Source: Rehmannia glutinosa (Eukaryota > Streptophyta > Magnoliopsida > Lamiales > Orobanchaceae). Taken from it: a stretch of DNA of 64,000 bases. The notes below the pieces were generated by a model. The model was not told the DNA's origin and made no database searches. It saw only the letters and a list, made by a program, of their open reading frames with translations. The stretch spans positions 412,341 to 476,340 of the forward strand of contig JABTTQ020000016.1 of assembly GCA_016081115.2 (NCBI GenBank). Direction: 5' to 3'. The translations under genes and the position numbers were made by a program. Below are positions 12,701 through 23,396 of this stretch, one piece after another (positions within the stretch are counted from its first letter, which is position 1; the number at the start of each line of letters is the position of its first letter).

Positions 12701-14053
12701 TTCCTTTTGGTGACATGAGTCATGTATTGTTGAAGAACCATAAATTATAGGATAATTACAAAACCCCCTTGAGGTTTAGGGCTAATTTCAAAAAATCCAG
12801 AGGTTTTTGAAAATTGCAAAAAATCCTTGCGGTTTGATTCATAAGCAAAAAATATTTTAAAACCCCCTTGATATTTATAAAAAGGGATAATTACAAAAAA
12901 CTCCCTCAAGTTCGGGCTAGTTACAAAAAAACCCAGAGATTTTTGAAAATTACAAAAAGTCCCTTGAGGTTGACTCTGTTTTATAAACAAAAAACTCCCC
13001 TGATACTTGCATAAATATTACACATTTAAAAACATTTAAAAAAACTCCCCTGATACTCCCCCTTCATAACCAAAAAAACATTTAAAAAACTCCCTGATAC
13101 TTGCACCCCCCTTCATAACCAAAAAAACATTTAAAAAACTCCCCTAATACTTGCACAAATATTTCAATTACCCCCTTAAATTTAAGACATAAGCAAACTG
13201 GATGGGGCTTTTTGTAATCTTGAAACATCTCCGGGTTATTTTGTAATTATTCCAAACCTCAGGGAGGTTTTTGTAATTATCCCTTATGAAAATGTTACAG
13301 TTATCCCCTTAAATTTAAGACATAATCAAACCTGATGGGGCTTTTTGTAATTTTGAAACATCTCTGGGTGTTTTTGTAATTAGCCCAAACCTCGTTTTGT
13401 TTTGTTTTTGTTTTTGGGTGATTATCCCTAATTTTTTCAGATAACCATATCTTGTTTTTGGAACTTGTATGGCTTGCAGGCACAGTGGCTGGAGTTTATG
13501 TTGGAATGGAGTATGGAGCAGCAAGAATCCGTGGAACCAGAGACTGGGTAATTTTCCGGTCATTTAACTGTTATCATTGCAATTTCATTTCACAAATATA
13601 CTATTCACTTGCTACTTTTCCGAACACTACTCACTATTTACCAAAAAAAAAAAATTATCACATGACCGTCATCGTTATGCTTTCATCCTACGTCCAGTTA
13701 CACCCTCAAAAGTCAAAATCCATTCTAATTTTCACAAAACAATTTTTTCACACTACTTTCTCTAAGAGTAATAAGGAACGGAACGAAGCCAAGTAATCAC
13801 ACACTAAACATTTTACAAATGTCCTTTTGCTCTACAAATCTATTCGATACCGGTTTCAATTAGTTGAAGCATTTGCCTTTTACTGCACGAATAACGAAGC
13901 TGCCTTTTGCAGAAGAATGCAATGATCGGTGGTGCATTGACTGGTGCGCTTGTATCGGCAGCCACTAAAAACAACAGAGACAAGATCGTAATGGATGCCA
14001 TAGCTGGATGTGCAGTCGCAACCGCTGCAGAGTTGCTCAATTATCTCACCTGA
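9712..14053 (+). CDS. OEP16: Outer envelope pore protein 16 (OEP16-1 type), six exons
   Basis: Exons are 9712-9786, 9920-9971, 11865-11896, 12651-12684, 13480-13547 and 13913-14053, all with GT-AG introns and consistent phases, giving 133 residues. The product belongs to the PRAT (Tim17/22/23) family. OEP16 forms an amino-acid-selective channel in the plastid outer envelope. The start PHLIVDLGHPFLNLTVDGF matches the family's conserved N-terminal helix. The PRAT signature R-x3-D-x6-GG-x3-G is intact (R82, D86, G93, G94, G98), and a family-typical Cys lies at residue 58 (MCKEGAYWG). Known OEP16-1 proteins are about 146 residues. This one lacks roughly 13 N-terminal residues because the frame upstream of the chosen ATG has no other ATG before a stop. 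Introns 2, 3 and 4 carry transposon fragments. This is the one multi-exon gene here without frameshifts. The next gene downstream, a PPR gene, is convergent. Confidence 0.88.
10186..10638. mobile_element. PIF/Harbinger-type MITE in OEP16 intron 2, with a nested repeat
   Basis: Ends GAGCATCCACAGTGG and a decayed inverse (CCATTGTTGATCTC) are flanked by TAA on both sides (10183-10185 and 10639-10641), as in PIF/Harbinger MITEs. An internal segment at about 10203-10366 (AAGGGTGGAGCCAGG to CCTATGCCCTT) looks like a second, unrelated insertion. Confidence 0.55.
11935..12135 (-). mobile_element. RTE-clade LINE 3' end or derived SINE fragment (OEP16 intron 3)
   Basis: On the minus strand this contains GGTTGCGTCAGGAAGGGCAC and CCGACCCCACATAGTGGGG near the end, phrases typical of the 3' ends of plant RTE-type LINEs. 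A close copy lies at 29035-29245, where it runs into a trinucleotide tail. The length and lack of ORF suggest a 5'-truncated copy. The clade is inferred from motif memory. Confidence 0.5.
12750..13429. repeat. GGGATAATTAC fold-back family, nested copies in OEP16 intron 4
   Basis: A compound of at least two copies of a family that begins GGGATAATTACAAAAA and ends in the reverse complement, TTTTTGTAATTATCCC. Inner segments repeat the phrase for 'CCTTGAGGTTTG' and 'CAAACCTCAGGG' in opposite orientation, so the whole can fold back. Other copies in the window are listed separately. No coding capacity is present. Confidence 0.75.
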
Positions 14054-14145
14054 AGACGATGATGGCGCAAAATAATTCCCAGCTTCGTGTTTCCTTTTTT
14101 GGCGAAAAGCTAGTGCATTTTCCTGGAAATGAAGCGCTTTAATGA

Positions 14146-14151
14146 AATAAA
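14146..14151 (+). terminator. Candidate poly(A) signal of OEP16
   Basis: AATAAA 93 bases after the stop codon, on the coding strand. Confidence 0.5.
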
Positions 14152-14513
14152 ACATATCCTTGAATTTATCTTATTCCACAGAAATCTTGTAGTAAGTGGT
14201 CTTTTTCTTCATTGCTGTAATCTTATGTTGTTGGAGGAACAAACCTTATGTAGATCAATGAGCAATGCCCAACCCTTTCTTATGTAGATTAAGGATTATG
14301 TCCAAATCGGTGAAAAAATTGGCTCGGCTTAAAATCTGGCCTAGGCGTCTGCCTAGCTGGCCAAAAATAGATTAAGAACAAGAATCAGTATTGTTCCTAG
14401 GCGTTCGGCACCGCCCGTGCCAGGCTACTGCCCGAATAACACCTATCCGTTTCTGCAACATTTTCATGCTACAACTATTGCTTATAAATGTCAAAATGGA
14501 CATATTAACAGAA

Positions 14514-14791
14514 GGGATAATTACAAAAACACCCCTAAGGTTTGGGCTAATTACAAAAAAATCCAGAGTTTTTTGAAAATTACAAAAACTCCTTGAGGTT
14601 TGATTCCATCTTATATTTTCTTCCAAGTGATTTTCGAAAATATTTCAAAAAAAACCTGACATTTACAAATTTATTACTATTACCCCTAAAATTAAGACAA
14701 AAAGAAACTTGGCGGGTTTTTTGCAATTTTGAAACATGTCTGAGTTTTTTGTAATTAACTCAAACCTCAAGAGTGTTTTTGTAATTATCCC
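14514..14791. repeat. GGGATAATTAC fold-back element
   Basis: Starts GGGATAATTACAAAAACACC and ends GTTTTTGTAATTATCCC. The two halves are near reverse complements (AAGGTTTGGG and CTCAAACCTCAAG). A second copy follows within ten bases. Confidence 0.75.
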
Positions 14792-14799
14792 TTTATTAT

Positions 14800-15060
14800 G
14801 GATAATTACAAAAACACCCCTAAGATTTGGGCTAATTACAAAAAAATCCCAGAGTTCTTTGAAAATTACAAAACACCCCTTGAGGTTTGATTCAATCTTA
14901 CATTTTTCCCTAAAAAACCCTGACATTTACAAAAATATTACAGTTACCCCCTTAAATTTAAGACAAAACGAAACCTGAAGGAGTTTTTTGTAATTTTGAA
15001 ACATGTCTGGATTTTTTTTGTAATTAACCCAAACCTTAGGGATGTTTTTGTAATTATCCC
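14800..15060. repeat. GGGATAATTAC fold-back element
   Basis: Begins GGATAATTACAAAAACACCC and ends TTTTTGTAATTATCCC. It lies head-to-tail with the previous copy, about 90 bases from the PPR stop codon, so it may contribute to that gene's 3' UTR. Confidence 0.75.
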
Positions 15061-15148
15061 TAAAATAAATAAAAAACATCAGATTTTATGTTAATCAAGA
15101 AGTGATATAAAATCCAAAAAATTCAACATACTTAATCAATGCCTGCTG

Positions 15149-17190
15149 CTATCCTGAGCGGAACTGTTCTATGAGCTTCATTAAGCTATATGTCTCAGAA
15201 TCTGGGCGACACCCTCCCAAAATCATCCTTCTAAGAAGATTAGGCTCATAAACCTTGGCCTTAACATACGCCTTAATCAATGAATTGTACACAAAAGTAT
15301 ACCTAGTATAATTTGCTCTTTTCAATTCTTCAAACAACTTCTCCACATTTTCCACATCGCCATTGTCCATGAAAACCTCTAGTATCGAATGCGTTGTTTC
15401 TAACCACGGAGTCGATCTTCGAACCTTCTCACTCGTCGGAAAATCCATCCCTAATTCAAGAGTTCTAATACCTTCCTTCACTAATCCGGCCCTCAAACAA
15501 CCAAGCGAGATGCCTAAACGTTATGGAGTTCGGTTTGCATCCACTTTTCTCCATGTCTTTATATAAACCAGTCGCTTTAGTGATCGACCCGTTCTTGCAA
15601 TACACGCCTATCATCGAGTTAAACTGCTCGGTCGATTTTAATCCCTTTTTCGATGCCATCTCAAGCCAAATCTCCTCTGCCCGACCGCGGTTTCCAATCT
15701 TACCAAAGGCTTCGATCGCCAAAACAAAACTCTTACCCCTAACGTACGGGAGTTCTCGAATCATGCCCCATGTTCTTTCAAGCTCTTTCTGTTTACTCAA
15801 ATATCCGTACAATATCACAAGAATGTCTAACGTCGACCAATTATGCCCTGTCATCGACTTTTCGACAGACTCGGTGTAAGCCTCGCACACGGTGTACAGC
15901 CTAGCCACGGCATGCGCAACAGCCACAACGCAATAAGTTATCTCATTTGGTTCGACCATTACTCGTTTCATATCACCAAAAACTTTCATCAGACCTTCGA
16001 TATTATGCTCGTTAGCTTCTATCTTCAATAAGATGTTATACGTAGATACATGACGAACGACTTTATCAGCTTTCATCTGAGTTAAGATTTTCGGAATCGC
16101 TTTCTTGCGACTAGGGGAGGAATGAAGTATAATGAGACGATTGAAAGCCAAGTAAGATATGGGATGGCCCAACTCCCTCATTTTCTTCATGTATGCCAAT
16201 GAAAGCCTTATCAACCCTTTATCCAAGCACCCGATCACAAGGTTGTTGTAAAGAAGCTCGTTTGGTACTCGGATGGAATTCGAGTGAAGAGGGTCTCACC
16301 CTGTTCCACCCCATGATGCTTCATGGTAAATTCTACTAAGTAGGAGTAGTCTAGTTCTTTTGGCCTGTAAGGTTTCTCCCTTATCACCCACTCCATCACC
16401 TGATAAAATACACAAAATCTAAGTTTTATTCTAATCACAGTACAACATGTCTCTTAGTGAGACAGTGTGAGACCGTGAGCGGTGATACTTTTAGTGTAAC
16501 AAACGATCTTTCGAGTGTAAAAAGTGATACTTATCTAAATACACTTAAATTAGTGTATAGACAAGTATCACTTTTTACACTAAATATATCGCTTTTTACA
16601 CTAAAGTATCGCCTGATCTCCTGGTCTCACACTATCTTACACAAGTTTTTGCGATCACGTTCGCTTAAAATTCAAGAATCACGCAATTAATCAGCAAGAA
16701 AGTCCAAACGAAATAGATTACAACATTTTTCTGTCTTCCTAAATTGAATATATGACCCCCCCAAAAAAAGCACTAGTCATACAATGAGTGAGGCATTTTA
16801 TCAAACACCTAGCATGCATAGCAGTGAATTTCTCACCTCGAGGGCCCGTTTAGTGGACTTGAGCCTGCGTAAACGGTTGATAGTATGGAAAATATCGCCG
16901 CTGTGGATAGGTAAGCCATCGCCCATCCAGCTCTGGAAAGCGGAGGCCACGGACTCCTCTCTGGATAATTTCTCAATCCTGCAGCTTAAACTTTTTGATT
17001 CTCCTTCTTTTGATTCTTTTTCGGAGTCTGATGAGATTTCGGCTGGAATTGTGGCATCTTCTGATGGGGTTTGGGTGCAAAAACTGATAATGGGGCGAAG
17101 ATTCTTGGGGGAAAAGGAAGATATGCTAAGTGTTCGACATATGGCTCCAAAGGCACTCTGTTCTTGAAGAACAAGGGCAATGATTCTCAT
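15149..17190 (-). CDS. P-class pentatricopeptide repeat protein, probably mitochondrial; two frameshifts
   Basis: Exon 1 is 17190-16837 (ATG at 17190, donor GAG|GTGAGA) and exon 2 is 16399-15149 (acceptor ATCAG|GTGATGG), phase 0. The product would be about 535 residues. The N-terminus MRIIALVLQEQSAFGAICR is Arg/Ser-rich and fits a mitochondrial presequence. PPR-like units follow, for example HVSTYNILLKIEANEHN, EPNEITYCVVA and TEQFNSMIGVYCKNG. There is no E/DYW editing domain. It may correspond to Arabidopsis At1g07590, judged by length and style only. Exon 2 is broken twice: near 16253 an A run is one short (after SEYQ), and near 15500 the frame shifts within HLALGCL. All segments otherwise read cleanly, so sequencing error is likelier than decay. 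P-class PPRs usually bind organellar RNA; the target cannot be told. Confidence 0.8.
16455..16641. mobile_element. Fold-back element filling the PPR intron
   Basis: Outer arms TTAGTGAGACAGTGTGAGAC and GGTCTCACACTATCTTAC are inverted. Inside, a perfect 19-bp inverted pair (16514-16532 and 16563-16581, AGTGTAAAAAGTGATACTT) forms a hairpin. It occupies much of the 437-bp intron. It is a small MITE-like element; I see no clear target duplication. Confidence 0.55.
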
Positions 17191-17229
17191 GCTTCGGTTG
17201 GCAGCAAAGCTGACTTTCAAGAAACAAAC

Positions 17230-17547
17230 TCAAATTTTTATTTGTTTGTGGGATTATTTCGATTTTAGTACCCAATCTATACACATTTTTCACTTTTAGT
17301 ACCCACTTTCCGAACTAATTAAAATTGGTACCATATGTATATCAAAAAAATTTGGTACCATATGTTTCTATTTTTATTATTTTTGGTACATTTAGTTAAC
17401 TTTCAGTTAAAACTAACGGTTTGACATGGTACTAACAGATTTAAGAGTTAAATGATTTGTTTGGTACTTAATGTTTTATCATTAATCACTTTTACTTAAG
17501 CTATAATAACAAAAAGGTACCAATGAGTAGCACAAGTATGCAATTGC
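17230..17547. repeat. Degenerate 'GGTACC / TTTTAGTACC' repeat
   Basis: Repeated phrases such as TTTTAGTACCCA and TTTGGTACCATATG in both orientations. It resembles the 'TTTGGTCC' elements elsewhere in the window. The exact ends are unclear. Confidence 0.4.
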
Positions 17548-17555
17548 CTTAAAGA

Positions 17556-18217
17556 TAGGGGTGTCGATTTGGATCAGGCACGCAAACCGGGATATGAACC
17601 TAACACGATATTAATGGCTATGGGTCCAAACTTCATGGGTCAGGATCGAAATTGGGTCGAACCTGAATAACCTGCCAATTAAACAGGTCGGGTCCGGGTC
17701 AATCTACTATGACACATTTAACATTTAACCCGACTAACCCGTTTGTAAATTTAATAAATAAATAAATAAATAATTGCAAATAAAAACCAAAAACAAGACA
17801 TTTTCTTAAAACTTAAATGCTAAAACCTCCTTAATATGTATGTTGTTATTATTTTGCATGTATTTTTATATATTGTCCTCAAAATATGATTAATATTTTA
17901 TGTTATTTATTATCTCTTTTTGTATGTTGTGAATTGTGATATTTTTTATTGATCGAATAGTGTGTCATAATGATTGAGTTTAAAAAAAATATTTATTCAA
18001 TTGAAAATATTAAATGTATATAAAACTAATTTTATTAAATGAGTTAAACGGGTCGGGTCCGGATTGCCTGTGAAATAAATAGGTCGGGTCCAGATTCAAG
18101 ATTCTGACATGAATAATTAAATAGGCCGCATCCGGGTTAGGTTATTCTGACACGCGAAACCACGAACCCGTACCCGCGAATCCACGAACCCAACCAATTG
18201 ACAGTTTGACACCCTTA
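17556..18217. mobile_element. hAT-type non-autonomous element
   Basis: Ends TAGGGGTGTCGATTTG and CAGTTTGACACCCTTA are inverted. Flanks CTTAAAGA (17548-17555) and CATAAAGC (18218-18225) agree in six of eight bases, a decayed 8-bp duplication. GC-rich GGTCGGGTCC phrases lie at both sides of an AT-rich middle. No transposase is seen. Confidence 0.55.
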
Positions 18218-18699
18218 CATAAAGCCGCAAATACTGAAAAGTAACATGAAAGATCAACATCAAACTGCAAGAAATAACAAAAGAAATAACAAACCAACTG
18301 TACAATGGAAGGATTTACCAAACACTTTTAAAAAACTTAGCCAAATATCCTAATCTTTCCTTTGAGAAAATAAAATATGAAAAGGGAAATTCAACTGAGG
18401 AGATGATGTGTTGCCATTTCAAAGCACAAATAATGAATCTTAGGTTGTCATGGCCCCAACAATATTAGATTATGACATTTTGTCAATGAGCAAATCTAGT
18501 ACCACAAACATTATCGTTCCTTCTAAACTATTCTCAATTTTTGTATGCTATCAGTAATAAATATCTAGCCCCATATGCATTTCTTTAACCCGACTTTGTG
18601 CAAGTTGAGTGTTATCAATTATTACTAGGAACTAGATGATGTAAAACAAAATTAAGACCTAGTATTATACAAAAACATAGTGCACATACAAGAATCTTT

Positions 18700-19500
18700 C
18701 ACATCAAATTGTTAATCAAGATTCAGCATAGGCCTTGATTATATCAAACCAATATTTTTGTCTGGACCGATGAAGTTAATTATGTGTTGTGTGCAAACAT
18801 GTCATTTCATTATTATTATAGTTATTTTATTAACATATTTATATAATTTTCTTAATTACCCAATATTGAGAGCCACAAATAAAATTATCTAGTCCACGAG
18901 ACCTAGATCCAGCCCCACACCATTTTCTCCTAAGCGGTCACGCGGCCTGGCTAACCCATGTATGTAAAGGTTTTTCATCCCATTTGTAAGAAAGTTGATT
19001 AATTCGCTAATGACATCCCCCAATCTGGAATTTTTTCTCCTATAGTCACCGACTTGAGGGTTAGAGGGGTTTCTTTGGGATTACCAGGGACACACTAACT
19101 AACCTTGTTACGTGTGTTGCAGATTGATTAGTTCCTATCAGAAGATTCTACATGGAGGAGAAATTGAATTATCCTTAACTTGGAATGATAAGTAGAAAAA
19201 AGTAGCATCACATTGAAAATGGGCTCACATGATATAAAATAATGTCAAATTATTTGGAGACTAATGTATCTGAAGCAGCAATCTTCATGCCTTTCCATCT
19301 CATTGTTCATAGTTATCCAAGAAAGTCAGAAAACTACACATAAAATTTAATATTTCATGGCTGGCGTGTTAGATGTTGATATTACAATTTTATACCATAT
19401 GTTCTGTTTGAAGCATTCATTTGTTTTCTTCTTGAAGTCTTTATGAAAAATATTTAAAAAAGATAAATGTATTATCGAAACACACGTATATTTGCTTGTA
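18700..19500. other. Upstream region of metallothionein copy A
   Basis: AT-rich, with the part from 19205 onward strongly conserved in arm C (from about 30455). The conserved 300-400 bases directly upstream of the TATA box are the likely promoter. No other gene is seen. Confidence 0.5.
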
Positions 19501-19508
19501 CACACCAT

Positions 19509-19516
19509 TATAAATA
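19509..19516 (+). promoter_or_regulatory. TATA box of metallothionein copy A
   Basis: TATAAATA 104 bases before the ATG, identical in arm C. Transcription should begin about 30 bases downstream. Confidence 0.7.
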
Positions 19517-19619
19517 GGAGCCAATAACTCTGCATAGCCATAACAAGAGCTTTTGGTGAAACTCAAAATCAATTATAAATCTTTCTTACTATTTTCTTTT
19601 TATCAAGAGCTTTGAAAAC

Positions 19620-21207
19620 ATGTCGTCTGGTTGTTCATGTGGCTCAAGCTGCAAGTGTGGTGACAACTGCAGGTAATTAAATTCAGCCACCTTACTATAT
19701 AGGCTTAATTGCAATCTTGGTCCTGTAAGTATAAGAGCATGGTATATTTGGTCTGTAAATATCTTATGAGCAATTTTGGTCCTGTAAATTCAAAGGGGTG
19801 TCATATTTGGTCCTGTAAGTATGTTATGTAGCAATTTAGATCCCGTAAATTTTCATTTTTTTGCAATTTGGGTACCATAAGTTTTATTTTTGTGCAATTT
19901 TGGTCCCAAATGGGTAAGTCATATTTCATCAGTTGAGGACCAAAATTGCACAAACTTAGAACTTATGAGACAAAAATTACAAAAAAAAAAAAAAATAAAT
20001 TTGCAGGACCAAAATTACTACATATAGCATACTTAATGGATCAAATATGCCAATATTTAATACATACATGACCAAAATTGCTACACACAATAATTACAGG
20101 ACTAAATATGCCACCTCCTTATATATATAGGACTAAATCTGCAATTAACTACTATATATCTTAGCATTAACTTTTTTTTCCCTTTTGCTTATTAATTTTA
20201 TGAATATGCATACATGAACTAGTTTTCCAGCCATCATGATTTAATTTTTCTCGTTATTTGTATGTTACTTGATCACCATACTAATTATGTACCATTTTTT
20301 TACTTTCTCCAAGAAAATAATTTTCAAGATTTTTAATGCATGATCAGTAACTTTTTTGTGACTAATTATAATGTCTTTTGATATGTTTGCAGCTGTTCGA
20401 TGTATCCCGACGTGGAAAAGATCACAACCGTTACCATCATTGAAGGGGTTGCACCGGTGAAGATGTACGTGCAAAATATAATTGAAAATAAATCCATTTT
20501 GGATCTGAACAAAATTTGAAGCCTTATTATATCTTCGGAAAATAATTTCTTCTGGTCATGGAGCTATTTTTGAGATTTAGTTTTCTAAGTAGTTACATCT
20601 AAATTTTAGTCGAATATCTTTAAAATTTTTGACATATAGTCTTATTCGACCCAAATTATGTAATTTTATAGGAAATTGATCATGACTATGACCGATCGAT
20701 CAGTGCAAACATGTCAAAAAAATTGGAGGTTTTGGAGATTTGGTGCAAAAATTTCCATCAAAATATTAAATTCCCAAATTTTGTGGGTCAATTTTTGAAT
20801 TTTTGATGATTTGACGTGTCAATTTTTGCACCAAATCACCAAAATCTCTAAATTTCTTAGGCAGATTAGCACCCGTCAGACGTCCTTGTTAGCAATCACT
20901 GTAAAATTACACAATTCGGTCAAAATTGGACTCAATGTCCAAATTTTTGAAAAATGTTAGATTAAAATTTAAATGTGACTACCTAACGGAATCTTCAAGT
21001 AATCCAAGTTATCGGACCGAAAAACTATTATCCCTTAAATCTTTATTCATTCATCTAGTTTTTATTCCTGGATGGAAGAAATTAATGAACAGCTTAAAAT
21101 TTATCTTATTTAGGTACTTTGAAGGATCTGAGAAAAACTTGGGCGTCGAAGGAGGTCACGGCTGCAAGTGTGGATCGAGCTGCAAGTGCGACCCGTGCAA
21201 CTGTTGA
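19620..21207 (+). CDS. Type 1 plant metallothionein, copy A (intact)
   Basis: Exons are 19620-19672, 20393-20464 and 21114-21207, with GT-AG introns in consistent phase, giving 72 residues. Metallothioneins are small cytosolic proteins that bind Cu, Zn and Cd through Cys thiolates and buffer metals. The N-terminal domain has C5, C7, C11, C13, C17, C19 (CxCxxxCxCxxxCxC). The C-terminal domain has C59, C61, C65, C67, C70, C72 (CxCxxxCxCxxCxC). The two are joined by a Cys-free spacer of about 40 residues. No CC pair is present, so this is type 1, not type 2. The spacer YPDVEKITTVTIIEGVAPVK resembles known plant sequences. Intron 1 carries a MULE-type insertion absent from copy C. The ATG follows a TATA box by about 100 bases. 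Confidence 0.9.
19702..20149. mobile_element. MULE-type non-autonomous element in metallothionein A intron 1
   Basis: Ends GGCTTAATTGCAATC and, inverted, GTTAATTGCAGATTTAG are flanked by a perfect 9-bp repeat TACTATATA (19693-19701 and 20150-20158), as expected for Mutator-like elements. The interior repeats TTTTGGTCCTGTAA phrases in both orientations. Copy C has the single unoccupied TACTATATA at 30943-30951. Confidence 0.75.
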
Positions 21208-21543
21208 TGATGAAATAATTAATGAAATATATATATATATATGCCCCGGAAAATATAGTAACCGGCCTGGTTTTAAGACACAAATATTGTATGTTTGTTG
21301 TGATGAAAAATAAAGTAGAATAAGATGGCCATATATTACTTTGCAAATTTGTTTGCTGGTTTTATGGCTAAAATATGTGTTTGTGTGTATTTGTAAATTC
21401 TGTTTTGTTGTGTCCACGGTTATGGTTACCAGGGCTTGAATGTATGTGTTAACAAGGCTTGGAGTGTAATGTGTATGGAACAATTGATATTAGAACTGCT
21501 CCTTGATTTGTTACTGTGTTAAAATTTTATCCCATTTTATTTT

Positions 21544-21920
21544 GGTAAAATTGCAAAATTAGTTCTATAACTATAAGTCGGTAGAAAAAAGGTCCTGTAA
21601 AAATCACGTTTTGCAAAAAAAGTCTTGTAACTACATAAACATCTCGATTTTGGTCCTGCAAAATCCACGTTTTGCAAAATAGTCATGTAACTATATGAAA
21701 ATCTCAATTTTGGTACTAATGTCACCGAATTTCAATTAGTACAATTATGACTAAAATTAATATTTCGATAAAGTTATAGGACTATTTTTCAAACCGCGCA
21801 TTTTGCGGGACTAAAATTAAGAGTTTTTATTAGTTACAGGACTTTTCTTCAAATTGAGATTTTTACAGGATATTTTTGCAACCGTCCTACAATTATAGGA
21901 CTAATATTTGCAATTTTGCC
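21544..21920. mobile_element. MULE-type non-autonomous element downstream of metallothionein A
   Basis: Ends GGTAAAATTGCAAAATTAG and, inverted, GGCAAAATTGCAAATATTAG. A perfect 9-bp repeat TTTTATTTT flanks it (21535-21543 and 21921-21929). Arm C lacks it. The duplicated block at 26838 carries its right part, so that block derives from arm A. Confidence 0.75.
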
Positions 21921-22247
21921 TTTTATTTTATTTCGTACTGCTGCATTTTTCTTTCTGTTTTTTTTTTTAATTTACCAAACAATAGTATGTATTATAGATC
22001 CAATGGGGAATTGATTGAACCAGGACAAAGCTCTCTCCATGAGAGTTGTCTGAAAAACTTTGCCATTATCCACATCATTTATGTCATAGTCTAGCGGGAT
22101 AAAGGGGAATACTTAAAAGGAACTAAGGATGAGAAGTATAAATGTTCGTTTTATCCTAGCGAGTTTTACGGACCCTTTGGACTGGAAGAAGCTTCTCATG
22201 TTCAAGCATATATAATTTGTCTAAGTGTTCTTGGGGATCTATATTTT

Positions 22248-23396
22248 GTTGGTTAAGTTATACTAGAAAGGTTTGTTTGTAAGAAAAATGGTTTGGATTT
22301 AGTGTATGGTTTAAGTAGAGGCCGATTTTGAATCGGTCTCAGAAGATTTAAAACGCCCGCACATCGAGTGCTTACGGTTCGGCGTTCGCCTCTAAGATAC
22401 AACGACTTTTTACGTCTCGAGTTTAAGACTTGCAAACTCGAAACACAAATGAACAACTAAAAGTTCGAACTTTCAAGCTTTGAACGAAAGGGAAAATCAA
22501 TATGCTCGTATGATGCAAATGATCGGTTATTATATGAGTTTTTGTGTGTAAAATCATCCGCAGGCCTCAATATTATAGGCAATGAAGTGCCCGTACGGAA
22601 AATCGCGTCGTAGGCTCGAAAAGGCACATTTGCGATCGAGCAGACGCACTGCTGCGCAGGGGAGACGACGCGCCGGCGCGCACGTGCGCTGCCGTCTTGC
22701 GGTGCTCCAACTCTGTTTGGCGCACGACCGAGGCCTTGCGGGTCGTGCGCTGCCGTCGCCGTCTTGGTGCGCCAACTCTCTGCGTGGCGCGCGACCCGAC
22801 GCGACGGGTCGTGGCGCCCGCCGTCTTGTGAGTTGAACCTTTCTCCCGGTTTGAACTTATTTAATTAATTACGAAAATTAATTAAATCTATTTAATTAAT
22901 TACAAAAATTAATTAAACATTTATTTTTTAAAGGTTTTGGTCCAAAAAGAATAAGGGCCTTGAAGCCCAAGCCCACGCCCACGACTGGACCGGGCGGCCG
23001 GTCTTGTGGTGGCGTGTGTCTTTGAACCAAACCCACAAGCATGTAGGTCCTCTCCCTTTAAAAACTTGGGTGCCCCCAAGGGCCCAAACCCATTTGTCAA
23101 CTTGGGATAAATAAAGTGTGCAAACTTTTCATCCTTTTCCTATGTGGGATGGAGCATCTCTCCTCCCCCACATTTTCCATTTTCCATACCATTTATTTGT
23201 ATTAAGTGGCTAACTTCAAGCATTAATTTCTCATTCACCCGAGAATCGGTTTTGAGAAATTCCAAATGCTATTCTCATCTACTCTCTTAGTAGAATTTTT
23301 ACAAATAATTTAATTCCATTTTTCACAAATGGAAACCACTTAATTAATTGGTCAAAATCGAGTCAACACCCAATTTCTCAAAGACCAATTCCAACA
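22248..23396 (-). mobile_element. 3' LTR of a Ty1/copia element
   Basis: On the minus strand it starts TGTTGGAATTGG directly after a purine tract, ATGTGGGGGAT (23397-23408), and ends CCAACA at 22248, so the LTR has the short inverted ends TGTTGG/CCAACA. It contains a GC-rich island at 22600-22835. The neighbouring internal region codes for copia RT and RNase H in the same orientation. Confidence 0.7.

Larger units (their letters stand above)
18360..22244 (+). repeat. Metallothionein duplication, arm A
   Basis: Segments here match 28480-31880 in the same order: the leader around 18370-18700 (AAAGCACAAATAATGAATCT), the promoter at 19200-19610, all three gene exons and the 3' flank to about 21530. 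The tail 21812-22244 is repeated at 26838-27271. Differences between arms are mainly transposon insertions, two in each arm. Confidence 0.85.

Noticed and set aside
15363..16031. Plus-strand ORFs of 62-118 residues
   Set aside because: Antisense shadows of the PPR gene.
22554..22836. GC-rich overlapping ORFs (73 and 84 residues)
   Set aside because: They lie inside a copia LTR in a GC-rich block with arginine/alanine-rich chance translation on both strands.
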